Assembly: GCA_018716975.1 (NCBI GenBank)
Contig: DVJE01000043.1
Coordinates: 55,373-119,372 of the forward strand
Origin: Candidatus Gallacutalibacter stercoravium
Lineage (GTDB): Bacteria > Bacillota > Clostridia > Oscillospirales > Acutalibacteraceae
Length of the DNA stretch: 64,000 bases
Reading direction: 5' to 3'
Below, piece by piece: positions 43,826 to 52,041 of the stretch. The translations under genes were made by a program, and so were the position numbers. Every line of letters starts with the position of its first letter. Position 1 is the first letter of the stretch. The notes beneath the pieces were generated by a model that saw only the letters and a program-made list of their open reading frames with translations, had not been told where the DNA came from and searched no databases.

Positions 43826-44884
43826 CTACCTGCGGATACGGTTTTCGCGGAAGGTATCAAAATAGCAGGCGATATTATCCAAGGGGATGTTATGGGGCAG
43901 ATCGTTGGAGCACTTCATGATGTAGCCGGGGTATTCCCGCCCGGCGTTCACACAGCGCATAACCTCTTTTTTTACATCCTCCATGGTGCCGAAGGTAAGC
44001 ACCTGGGTATCGGCATTGCCGATGAGTACCTTATTCTTGCCGTATTTTTTCAGCGTGCTGTCGAGATCAAAGGTCCAGTCAAACAAAATGCCGTCGGCGC
44101 CCGCGGCAAAAATATCATCCACCAGCTCTGTGTAGTTGCCGTCGGATACAAAGATAATCTTTTTGCCTACCTTTTTGATTTCGGCAAAAATGCGCTCGTA
44201 GTGAGGAAAGAGATTTTCAATATACCACTGCTTTGAAAAGACCAGTCCCCGGGTGATGGCCACGTCGTCGTGGCAGAAGAAAAATGGGATATCGCTTTCT
44301 GCCCAGGCCTTGGCGTGCTCTACCGACATATCGGCAAACAACTGTAGGGTGTGTTTAAAGCGTTCGGGCTCGCTGCCGGCGGTGACGAGAAACATCTCCC
44401 AGCCAAAGGTGAGAATAAACCATTGAAACAAGGTGGTGTAATATAGCCCGGTGACCACGGCGCTGTCGCCCATTCTTGCCTGATCGTCCAAAGTGGCCTG
44501 CAGCCCGGCGCGGATGGAACGCCGCAACTCATCCATAGACGAATATTGGGCAAAGGGATCGTAGCTTAACACCTGCTCTTCATCTTCAAAGTGGGTATCA
44601 ACATGCCAGGTGCTGCCGGTAAAACCCCATTCAGAAACAAAAGAGTCGCTGTCTAGCTGCTTTTTGGTTTCGCCCGGTTCAAATTTGTAGGCGCGCTTGG
44701 GCAGGCTGTAGATCCAGTCCAGATCCAGCTTTTGCGCAGCAGCCTTAAGCGCCTCGCAAGGCTGCTCAAAGGGATCGATGCCGGTGATTTTTTTGATATA
44801 GGCGGGATGCTCTAGCGTTTCGGTTTGCGGAATAGCCTCGGTATACTCCAAATTCAGCGCTTTCAGTAGCCGGTCTTTTGCCAT
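43826..44884 (-). CDS. Uroporphyrinogen decarboxylase family protein (methyltransferase-like)
   Basis: The 352-residue TIM-barrel protein shows the URO-D/MtaA marks: a VISDGNYTELVDDI-like region (FVSDGNYTELVDDIFAAGAD), GILFDWTFDLDSTLKKYG and a C-terminal GYIMKCSNDLPHNIPLDN. Anaerobes use such proteins to transfer methyl groups with corrinoid proteins; true heme enzymes would carry other active-site arginines. No corrinoid protein gene is adjacent, so the exact role is unclear. The ATG at 44884 has a CGGGGGAA site. It follows the MarR gene on the same strand by 167 bases. Confidence 0.85.
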   Translation of the reverse strand: MAKDRLLKALNLEYTEAIPQTETLEHPAYIKKITGIDPFEQPCEALKAAAQKLDLDWIYSLPKRAYKFEPGETKKQLDSDSFVSEWGFTGSTWHVDTHFEDEEQVLSYDPFAQYSSMDELRRSIRAGLQATLDDQARMGDSAVVTGLYYTTLFQWFILTFGWEMFLVTAGSEPERFKHTLQLFADMSVEHAKAWAESDIPFFFCHDDVAITRGLVFSKQWYIENLFPHYERIFAEIKKVGKKIIFVSDGNYTELVDDIFAAGADGILFDWTFDLDSTLKKYGKNKVLIGNADTQVLTFGTMEDVKKEVMRCVNAGREYPGYIMKCSNDLPHNIPLDNIACYFDTFRENRIRR

Positions 44885-45051
44885 GATGTTCCCCCGTTTC
44901 GTGCTTTTTATCTAAGCTGTTTCCAGCATGAATTAGGCACATCATATCATTTCAACCGCAGGAAAACAACGCCTTTTTATTGCAAGATCTCGCTTTTTCA
45001 AATAGCCAAAAAACATAGGTTTCACTCAGGCTTTTTATCATCCCTCGTTTG

Positions 45052-45549
45052 TTACTCAGCCGCCCGGCTTGCGCGGCAACAAGCGCAGCTTCCGTTCTCC
45101 GCAGGAGCGGCCAGCTTGGGCAACACTTGTTGTATGATATCCATCGCCTGCAACAATTGCAGGGCGTCTTCCTCCTCCAGCGCGCCCAGCCGCTGCTGTA
45201 CCCGCAGGCAAAGCTCATCGCGGCACCTGTCGATAAAATCATCGGCCCCCGGGGCCATACAGATACGGATAATGCGCCGGTCGGCTTCGTCAAATTCTCG
45301 CTGCACTAAATCCAGTTCCACTAAGCGGCCCACAATTTTGGTCATTTGCTGCTTAGATACCCCAAAATGGGCTGCCAAGCCGGTCATAGTCATACAACGG
45401 TATTTTTTTAGCGCCGTCAACGTATAAAACTGCATAGGGCTCAGTTCTTCACGCAGCACGCTTTCAAAAGGCTTCATCAGGTAATCGTGCAGCAAAGGGA
45501 TGATTTGGTAAAAACGTCCAGCCAATTGCTCGCTCGTGGGGGTTGGCAT
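45052..45549 (-). CDS. MarR-family transcriptional regulator
   Basis: The 165-residue protein has the winged-helix core MTMTGLAAHFGVSKQQMTKIVGRL with LVELDLVQREFDEADRRI, the wing of MarR proteins. Its C-terminus has an extra Cys-containing tail (SCACCRASR), perhaps a redox or metal sensor. ATG 45549 follows GAGGAG. It is divergent from the activase operon at 45843, and an inverted repeat lies between them, so it is likely the regulator of that operon. Confidence 0.9.
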   Translation of the reverse strand: MPTPTSEQLAGRFYQIIPLLHDYLMKPFESVLREELSPMQFYTLTALKKYRCMTMTGLAAHFGVSKQQMTKIVGRLVELDLVQREFDEADRRIIRICMAPGADDFIDRCRDELCLRVQQRLGALEEEDALQLLQAMDIIQQVLPKLAAPAENGSCACCRASRAAE

Positions 45550-45665
45550 GGTATCTCCTCGTTTCTTTTTACGAATAAAATCAAGTGGTTTTTCTGTCCG
45601 GCCCAAACATTTTGCCAAAGGCTGAGCAAAATGTCGTTTTATGGCCTTGACGGGGATATTTTACA

Positions 45666-45694
45666 TTGACATCCCGTAGGGCCGGTGTTATACT
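45666..45694 (+). promoter_or_regulatory. Promoter of the activase operon
   Basis: TTGACA (45666-45671), 17-base spacer, TATACT (45689-45694) with TG as extended -10. It lies about 150 bases before the GTG at 45843. Confidence 0.78.
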
Positions 45695-45759
45695 AAAACA
45701 CAAATTGTAAACGATGGTTAACTATTCTCGTATAGCTACTATTATATAAGAGCAAAATT

Positions 45760-45776
45760 ATTTGTCAATAACAAAT
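45760..45776. promoter_or_regulatory. Inverted repeat, possible MarR operator
   Basis: ATTTGT (45760-45765), CAATA, ACAAAT (45771-45776) is an exact 6-5-6 inverted repeat downstream of the promoter at 45666-45694 and upstream of the activase. Its size suits a MarR dimer. It would act as a roadblock or, if the start site differs, as a promoter operator. Confidence 0.5.
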
Positions 45777-45842
45777 GTAGAATAACGACAAAGAAGCGGC
45801 GTACCGTTTCTGCGAAAAACCCGGTACAAAGGAGTTGTTTGC

Positions 45843-48791
45843 GTGAAAATCGGATTGGATGTTGGCTCCACCACCATCAAGTATGTTGTGTTGGACGATC
45901 AGAATCAAATCATACATAAGGCGTATGAGCGGCATTATTCGCAGATCATTCAAAAGATTGCCGAGATTTTGCGGCGCCTGAAAGACGAGCTGCCCCAGGG
46001 GGAAGAAATGCAACTGGCCATTTCCGGTTCCGCCGGTATGGGTGTAGCAGAAAACTGCAAGCTGCCCTTTGTGCAGGAGGTGTATGCCACCCGTGTGGCG
46101 GCAAACCGGCTGTTGCCCGGCTCCGACGTGATTGTGGAACTGGGAGGCGAGGACGCCAAGATCCTGTTTTTAACCGGCGGCATGGAGGTGCGCATGAACG
46201 GCTCCTGCGCAGGCGGCACAGGGGCGTTTATTGATCAAATGGCCACCTTGTTGGATATTACGCCTGATGAGATGAACCAGCTGGCCCAAGAACACGAAAA
46301 AATATATACCATCGCTTCGCGCTGCGGCGTGTTCGCCAAGTCGGATATTCAGCCTCTGCTCAACCAGGGCGCCCGCAAAAGCGATATTTCGGCCAGCATC
46401 TTTTATGCAGTGGTCAACCAAACGATTGCCGGCTTGGCCCAGGGGCGGGATATTACCGGTAAGGTGGTTTACTTGGGCGGTCCGCTTACCTTTCTTTCGC
46501 AGCTGCGCAAGAGCTTTGATGAAACTTTAAAAGTAGAGGGGATATGCCCGGAGAATTCCCTGTATTATGTAGCGTTGGGCGCTGCCTTTTGCGCCGATAC
46601 CCCCGTTAACCTAGAGCAAGCGCTGCATGCTGTGGAGAACTATAAGGCGTCGGGCAACTTTGCGTTTAACCCCCCGCTGTTCGCCAGCCGCGAGGATTAC
46701 GACGCTTTTGTCGCCCGCCACAACGCTTGCCGCGCGCCGCGCGGGGATATGGCGAGCTATACCGGCGGCGTGTATCTGGGCATGGACGCAGGCTCCACCA
46801 CGGTTAAGGCAGTGGTGGTGGGCGAGCAGGGGCAACTGTTGCTTTCGGAATACTTGCCCAATAGCGGCAATCCTGTGCCGCTGATCAAAGAGTTTTTAGA
46901 AAAGCTCTATGCCCAATATCCAGAGGTGCACGTTCTTTCCAGCGCCGTTACCGGCTATGGGGAAGAGATTATTCAAAACGCCTTTTGCGTGGATTACGGC
47001 ATTGTAGAAACGGTGGCCCACCTTACCGCCGCCAAACGCTTTATGCCCGACGTGCAGTTTGTTATCGATATCGGCGGGCAGGATATTAAGTGTTTTCAAA
47101 TCCACAACGGGGCCATTGACAATATTTATTTAAACGAGGCGTGCTCTTCGGGCTGCGGATCCTTTTTGCAAACCTTTGCCAACGCCTTGGGTTACTCTAT
47201 TGAAGAGTTTGCACAGCTGGGCCTGTTTGCCAAACAGCCGGTGAACCTGGGCTCCCGCTGTACGGTGTTTATGAATTCCTCGGTAAAGCAGGCGCAAAAG
47301 GACGGCGCCACGATTGAAGATATTTCGGCGGGGTTGTCGCTGAGCGTAGTGAAAAATGCCTTGTATAAGGTTATTCGTGCCGGTTCGCCCGGGGAGTTGG
47401 GCGAGCGCATTGTGGTGCAGGGCGGCACTTTCTTAAACGACGCTGTGCTGCGCGCCTTTGAGCAAGAAATGGGCGTGGAAGTTGTGCGCCCAGATATTTC
47501 TGGTTTGATGGGGGCTTATGGCGCGGCGCTGTATGCGCAACAGCAGTCTCAACTGGAAGGGAAGAAAGAAAGCGGCATTGTTACACCGGAGAAATTGGCC
47601 CACTTTGTGCACAAAATTAGCGTGGTAAGTTGCGGCCTTTGCAGCAACCACTGCCGCCTAACGGTGAACACCTTTGAAGGTGGGCGCAAATACATAGGCG
47701 GCAACCGGTGCGAAAAGCCCATTACCCGCAAAAAGGGCGGCCCCAGTTTGAATATATATGAATACAAGCAGTCTTTGCTGGAGGAATACCGCACAGCGGA
47801 TGGACCCCGCGGTGTGATTGGCCTGCCCTTGGGGCTGAATTTTTACGAGTTGTTGCCTTTCTGGCACGCCTTTTTCACCTCTTTGGGATTTGGAGTGCGC
47901 ACGTCGCCGTTTTCTACCCGCAAGCTATATTTACAGGGCCAGCACACAATTCCCTCTGATACGGTATGCTTCCCGGCCAAACTGATGCACGGGCATGTGC
48001 AAAGCTTAATAGACGAAGGGGTAGACACCATCTTTTATCCCTGTATGTCGTATAACTTGGATGAGCATTTGGGCGACAACCATTACAACTGCCCAGTGGT
48101 GGCCTATTATCCCGAGGTAATCGCCGCCAATATGGGTGATATTCATAAGGTGCGCTTTATTAAAGATTATGTGGGGTTGCACCGCCCTCACGACTTCCCC
48201 ATTAAAATGCACGGGGTACTCAGCCAGTATTTTGACGGCATCACCTTAAAAGAGGTCAAAAAAGCAGCTAAGGCTGCTTATGCGGCCTATGCCGATTATT
48301 TTGAGAAGGTGCGCCGCCGCGGGCAGGAGATTGTGCGCCAAGCCAGGCAAGAAGGCCGGCAGATTATTGTGCTGGCGGGCCGGCCTTATCATGTGGATCC
48401 TGAAATCAACCATGGTATTGATAAACTCATCGGCAGCTTTGGTGTGGCGGTTGTGTCGGAAGATGTGGTAAGCGCCAAGGAAAAGCGCGCCGTAATCCAT
48501 GTGCTCAACCAGTGGACCTACCATTCCCGCCTGTATGCTGCGGCCCGTTACGTGCGCACACAACCGGATATGAACCTGGTGCAGCTGGTTTCTTTCGGCT
48601 GCGGGGTGGACGCCATTACCACCGACGAGGTGCGCGATATTTTGGAGCAAGGCGGCAAAATTTACACGCAGATAAAAATAGACGAAATCACCAATCTGGG
48701 GGCGGTAAAGATCCGTCTGCGCAGCCTGCTGGCCGCTATTGCGGAACAGAAAGCCACGCAGGAAAAGAAGGGAGAGGCTTTGCTTGGCTAA
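45843..48791 (+). CDS. Acyl-CoA dehydratase activase-related ATPase, two BadF/BcrA domains plus DUF2229
   Basis: The 982-residue protein has two ASKHA domains: one at about 1-270 (KIGLDVGSTTIKYVVL, ELGGEDAKILFL, GSCAGGTGAFID, SRCGVFAKSD) and one at about 310-570 (YLGMDAGSTTVKAVVV, DIGGQDIKCF, SSGCGSFLQTF, SRCTVFMNSS). Both keep the Cys pairs that hold the [4Fe-4S] cluster in activators such as HgdC. The rest (about 595-960) is DUF2229 with several Cys (CGLCSNHCRLTVNTFEGG). GTG 45843 follows AAAGGAG. In many clostridia this protein is fused to the next one as about 1400 residues; here they are separate and overlap by 8 bases. Confidence 0.93.
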   Translation: MKIGLDVGSTTIKYVVLDDQNQIIHKAYERHYSQIIQKIAEILRRLKDELPQGEEMQLAISGSAGMGVAENCKLPFVQEVYATRVAANRLLPGSDVIVELGGEDAKILFLTGGMEVRMNGSCAGGTGAFIDQMATLLDITPDEMNQLAQEHEKIYTIASRCGVFAKSDIQPLLNQGARKSDISASIFYAVVNQTIAGLAQGRDITGKVVYLGGPLTFLSQLRKSFDETLKVEGICPENSLYYVALGAAFCADTPVNLEQALHAVENYKASGNFAFNPPLFASREDYDAFVARHNACRAPRGDMASYTGGVYLGMDAGSTTVKAVVVGEQGQLLLSEYLPNSGNPVPLIKEFLEKLYAQYPEVHVLSSAVTGYGEEIIQNAFCVDYGIVETVAHLTAAKRFMPDVQFVIDIGGQDIKCFQIHNGAIDNIYLNEACSSGCGSFLQTFANALGYSIEEFAQLGLFAKQPVNLGSRCTVFMNSSVKQAQKDGATIEDISAGLSLSVVKNALYKVIRAGSPGELGERIVVQGGTFLNDAVLRAFEQEMGVEVVRPDISGLMGAYGAALYAQQQSQLEGKKESGIVTPEKLAHFVHKISVVSCGLCSNHCRLTVNTFEGGRKYIGGNRCEKPITRKKGGPSLNIYEYKQSLLEEYRTADGPRGVIGLPLGLNFYELLPFWHAFFTSLGFGVRTSPFSTRKLYLQGQHTIPSDTVCFPAKLMHGHVQSLIDEGVDTIFYPCMSYNLDEHLGDNHYNCPVVAYYPEVIAANMGDIHKVRFIKDYVGLHRPHDFPIKMHGVLSQYFDGITLKEVKKAAKAAYAAYADYFEKVRRRGQEIVRQARQEGRQIIVLAGRPYHVDPEINHGIDKLIGSFGVAVVSEDVVSAKEKRAVIHVLNQWTYHSRLYAAARYVRTQPDMNLVQLVSFGCGVDAITTDEVRDILEQGGKIYTQIKIDEITNLGAVKIRLRSLLAAIAEQKATQEKKGEALLG

Positions 48792-50118
48792 ATTGAAATA
48801 CGATAAAAAAACGGGCAGGCTGCTGTTTACCCGGGAGATGAAAAAGGAGTATACCCTGCTCTTTCCCATGATGGCGCCTATCCACTTTACCATATTGAAA
48901 AATGTGTTCACCCATTTTGGATACCGGGCCGAGCTGCTCACCACCCAGGGACCGGAAATTGCGCAAACCGGGTTAAAATATGTGCATAACGATACTTGCT
49001 ATCCGGCTATTTTGGTTATCGGCCAATTGATCGACGCGCTGAACAGCGGCAAATACGATCTCAACCGCACGGCGCTGATGATTACACAAACCGGCGGCGG
49101 ATGCCGGGCCTCTAATTACATTCATCTACTGCGCAAAGCTTTAAAGAAAGCCGGGTATGAAAAGATTCCGGTGGTTTCGGTGAATCTGTCGGGCATGGAG
49201 CGCAACAGCGGTTTTTCCATCACCCTGCCCATGATCCGCCGGGCGGTGGCTGCGATCGTATACGGCGATTTGTTGATGCTGCTGAGCAATCAAACTAGAC
49301 CCTATGAGATAGTGCAGGGGGAAAGCGACGGTCTGGTGCGCAAATGGACCGATCGGCTCACCAAGATGCTCAATGCCGGCAAGGGCTGCTCCGCTAAACA
49401 ACTGGAGGAAAATTTAAACGCCATCTCCGACGACTTTGCCGCCATTGCGGTCAATCGCGTTCCCAAGGTAAAGGTGGGCGTGGTTGGCGAAATCTACGTT
49501 AAATACGCCAGTTTGGGCAACAATAACCTGGAAAGCTTTTTGGCTTCACAGGATTGCGAGGTCAATGTGCCCGGTATACTGGCCTTTGCCCAGTTTAAAA
49601 TCGACAACCGGCTGGAGGACATTAAATTATACGGCGGCAGCAAAGCAAAATTCATGGTGGTAAGCATGCTGATGAAGTACTGCACCAAGCTGGAAGGCTT
49701 GCTAATTGCCGCAGTGCGCCGCCATCCCGAATTTACGCCGCCGGGCAGCTACGCGCACACCAAGGCGGCCATTAAGGGCGTTATCGGCTATGGCGACAAA
49801 ATGGGCGAGGGCTGGCTGCTGACCGCCGAAATGTTGGAGCTCACCGAACTGGGGTACGAAAATATTGTGTGCACCCAGCCCTTTGGGTGCCTGCCCAACC
49901 ATATTTGCGGCAAGGGCATGATTCGTAAAATCAAAGAGATCAATGAGCGGGCCAATATTGTGGCCATCGATTATGACGCCGGCGCTACCCGGGTTAACCA
50001 AGAAAACCGCATTAAGCTGATGCTGGCGGTGGCCAGAGAGAACCTGCAAGAAAAGCTAAAGCAATCACAGGCCCAACCCAAAAGCGAAGTTGACCGTAAG
50101 GCTGCGGTGTCGAAGTAG
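48784..50118 (+). CDS. 2-hydroxyacyl-CoA dehydratase-like protein (partner of the activase)
   Basis: The 444-residue protein matches the C-terminal part of the fused activase proteins: EYTLLFPMMAPIHFTILKN, HNDTCYPAILVIGQLIDAL, TQTGGGCRASNYIHLLRKAL and the final GCLPNHICGKGMIRKI segment, with Cys in positions expected for an Fe-S cluster. It starts at TTG 48784, six bases from GGGAGAGG, within the stop region of the activase, so translation is coupled. The reaction is not known for this stand-alone type; a radical dehydration or benzoyl-CoA-like reduction is possible. Confidence 0.9.
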   Translation: MAKLKYDKKTGRLLFTREMKKEYTLLFPMMAPIHFTILKNVFTHFGYRAELLTTQGPEIAQTGLKYVHNDTCYPAILVIGQLIDALNSGKYDLNRTALMITQTGGGCRASNYIHLLRKALKKAGYEKIPVVSVNLSGMERNSGFSITLPMIRRAVAAIVYGDLLMLLSNQTRPYEIVQGESDGLVRKWTDRLTKMLNAGKGCSAKQLEENLNAISDDFAAIAVNRVPKVKVGVVGEIYVKYASLGNNNLESFLASQDCEVNVPGILAFAQFKIDNRLEDIKLYGGSKAKFMVVSMLMKYCTKLEGLLIAAVRRHPEFTPPGSYAHTKAAIKGVIGYGDKMGEGWLLTAEMLELTELGYENIVCTQPFGCLPNHICGKGMIRKIKEINERANIVAIDYDAGATRVNQENRIKLMLAVARENLQEKLKQSQAQPKSEVDRKAAVSK

Positions 50119-50171
50119 TTTGTGTTTTGTATATTTATTATGTGATTATGCGAAAAGTATAAAATGCTGTC

Positions 50172-50207
50172 AAAAAAAACTGCCCGGAACAATAACGTTC
50201 CGGGCAG
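50172..50207 (-). terminator. Terminator of the zinc-type alcohol dehydrogenase gene
   Basis: CTGCCCGGAAC (50180-50190) pairs with GTTCCGGGCAG (50197-50207). The A run 50172-50179 gives U on the minus strand, so it ends transcription of the gene at 50346-51371 rather than the plus-strand dehydratase. Confidence 0.88.
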
Positions 50208-50345
50208 CTGCGTGTTCTAAAGGGAACAAAAATTTACAGGTCGCTTTTGATTACTGGCTGTCAATTGCGTCATCGTTGACTGCATTTGCTACGCCTAATC
50301 TATGTGGGCTTCCCATCAAGATAAGAGGGAACGCACCGGTTGACA

Positions 50346-51371
50346 TTAGGCTTGCGGAGAAATGATATATTTGCCCATGGCCCGTAAGGCGGGGCTTTGC
50401 AAAATGTTGGGCAGCTCTTCCAACGGGGCTGTGCGGCACACCATAGAGCTGACGTCCAGCCGGCCGGAATTGATAAGCCCAATGGCCCGATCCAGCGTAT
50501 AGGGATTGATGAAGGAGGCGCGTATCGTCAGCTCCTTTTGGAAGAGCATAAAGGGCTTGACGGCGATTTCATCGTCTGGTTTGGTTAACCCGAAGAGCAT
50601 GACGGTGGCTTTGTTCCCGGCTAACTCAATGGCCTGTTTCACCGTAGCGGGCAAACCGGCGCATTCAATCACAGTGTCCAACCGTTTTACACCATACTGA
50701 CAAAGTACAGAGGCGATATCCTGGCTGGTGGGATCGATACATACATCGGCCCCTAGCTTGCAGGCCATCTCGCGTTTGGCGGCAACCGGTTCCGACACCG
50801 CCACCAAGCGGGCGCCGGCCAGTTTCACCAGCTGCATCATCAGCAACCCAATCATGCCGCCGCCGATCACTAAAACCGAAGCGCCCGGTTGAATCTCGCA
50901 CATATCGATACCGTGTAAGCAGCAAGAAACGGGTTCAGCCATGGCGCCGGCCTCAAAGGTGGTGCTATCGGCAAGGTGGTAGGCCTGTTTGGCGGGCACC
51001 GCGCAATACTGAGCAAAGCCGCCGCTTACCGTGGTGCCAATGCCCCGCATGTGCTCACAGTAGTGAGCCATGCCGTTACGGCAGTAGTAGCAAGCGCCGC
51101 AGGCATCGTTGGGATCCACGCAAACGCGATCTCCTACACGGAATTCGCTAACGCCTTCTCCCACCTGTTCCACCACGCCGGAGAATTCGTGCCCTAAAAT
51201 GGCTGGAGGCGTGCAATCGGCCGCGCCCTTATCACCTTCAAAAATGTGCACGTCGGTACCGCATACGCCGCAGGCCATTACCTTTACCAGCAGCTCACCC
51301 CGCCCCATTTCCGGCATAGGGGAATCTTGAATGCGCACGTCGTGCTTACCATAGAAAACTGCGCTTTTCAT
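50346..51371 (-). CDS. Zinc-dependent medium-chain alcohol/polyol dehydrogenase
   Basis: The 341-residue MDR protein has catalytic-zinc ligands in ACGVCGTDVHIFEG and GHEFSGVVEQVGEG, the structural zinc Cys set DACGACYYCRNGMAHYC and the Rossmann segment VLVIGGGMIGLLMMQL. It resembles sorbitol and threonine dehydrogenases; substrate not assigned. ATG 51371 has GGAAGG upstream. It faces the large intergenic region shared with the iron-type alcohol dehydrogenase. Confidence 0.93.
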   Translation of the reverse strand: MKSAVFYGKHDVRIQDSPMPEMGRGELLVKVMACGVCGTDVHIFEGDKGAADCTPPAILGHEFSGVVEQVGEGVSEFRVGDRVCVDPNDACGACYYCRNGMAHYCEHMRGIGTTVSGGFAQYCAVPAKQAYHLADSTTFEAGAMAEPVSCCLHGIDMCEIQPGASVLVIGGGMIGLLMMQLVKLAGARLVAVSEPVAAKREMACKLGADVCIDPTSQDIASVLCQYGVKRLDTVIECAGLPATVKQAIELAGNKATVMLFGLTKPDDEIAVKPFMLFQKELTIRASFINPYTLDRAIGLINSGRLDVSSMVCRTAPLEELPNILQSPALRAMGKYIISPQA

Positions 51372-51652
51372 CAATACACCTTCCTTTAATACACTTCTGT
51401 TCTTTTGTGTTGCATGTGCGGTGTTTTTGCGCCCTTAGCGCGCTTTTATCATCGGGCGCCCAAGGCGTTTTAAAGCTTATTGCTGCCCCCATTATAGCAC
51501 AGCAAACAAGGGATTTGTAGCAGCATTTCTTACGCGGATTTGCCAGATAAGGCAAAAGCAAATACCGGCGGGTCTTGTTACAACTTGGTTGCAACATTTT
51601 TGCAGAATGTCTGGGTTTTGTTCAAGAGCGGGTCATAATTGACCGGTATACT

Positions 51653-51832
51653 AAAGATGTTCTCAGATAGATGAACTACACTGCTCAGCTGGGATATCGG
51701 AATACCGTATCTCAGCAGGGCAGACCAAACAACACCTCCCATTACGATGGGGTTTCTATATTGAATCCTCGCTTCAGAATCCTTCTTCTCCTCTCTTTAA
51801 GAAACGCGGCCGTATGGCCGCGTTTCTTTATG
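51653..51832 (+). ncRNA. Possible noncoding RNA between the alcohol dehydrogenase genes
   Basis: A TATACT box at 51647-51652 lacks a good -35. Downstream are a nested hairpin (CTGCT...AGCAG enclosing GGGATATCGG / CCGTATCTC at about 51680-51715) and a 13-base-pair hairpin at 51799-51828 that ends in a T-rich stretch, giving a hypothetical transcript of about 175 bases. No known RNA family was recognised. It could equally be a leftover untranslated region. Confidence 0.3.
51799..51830 (+). terminator. Strong hairpin, terminator-like
   Basis: AAGAAACGCGGCC (51799-51811), GTAT loop, and the exact complement (51816-51828), then TA. Both strands have T-rich ends, so it could stop transcripts from either side. 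Confidence 0.75.
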
Positions 51833-51948
51833 TATAGCATAAAAAAACGCAGAGCCCAACCATCCCAAAGCCGGCAAACGCGGCTTAGATGTGCTTTTAG
51901 CGCGCAGGATGGCGGTTGATTTTGCAGCGAAAAATAAAATAGCGCCAT

Positions 51949-51990
51949 AACAACCGGCGCCTCCTAATTTTAGGGGGCGCCGGTTGTTTA
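51949..51990. terminator. Hairpin downstream of the iron-type alcohol dehydrogenase
   Basis: AACAACCGGCGCC (51949-51961) pairs with GGCGCCGGTTGTT (51976-51988) with an inner CCTAA / TTAGG pair. The gene at 52042 ends 54 bases away on the minus strand, so it is probably its terminator. Confidence 0.7.
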
Positions 51991-52041
51991 TGTTGTAATA
52001 TAGAAGGCTATGATGGGTTTATCCGTAAAAAACGTTACGGC

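Larger units (their letters stand above)
51372..52041. other. Large structured intergenic region between two alcohol dehydrogenase genes
   Basis: These 670 bases contain no gene that I can support. They hold a Zur-like imperfect palindrome (51590-51604), an inverted repeat GGTCA-TAAT-TGACC (51631-51644) overlapping a TATACT box (51647-51652), a nested hairpin zone at about 51680-51715, a very strong hairpin (51799-51828) and a second one (51949-51988). Short open frames here have no ribosome site. Confidence 0.55.

Noticed and set aside
48246..48944. 232-codon minus-strand open frame opposite the activase and dehydratase junction
   Set aside because: Antisense to two well-identified proteins; no ribosome site.
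51671..51948. Two short overlapping open frames between the alcohol dehydrogenases
   Set aside because: They cross strong hairpins, are on opposite strands and lack ribosome sites; a noncoding role is more likely.
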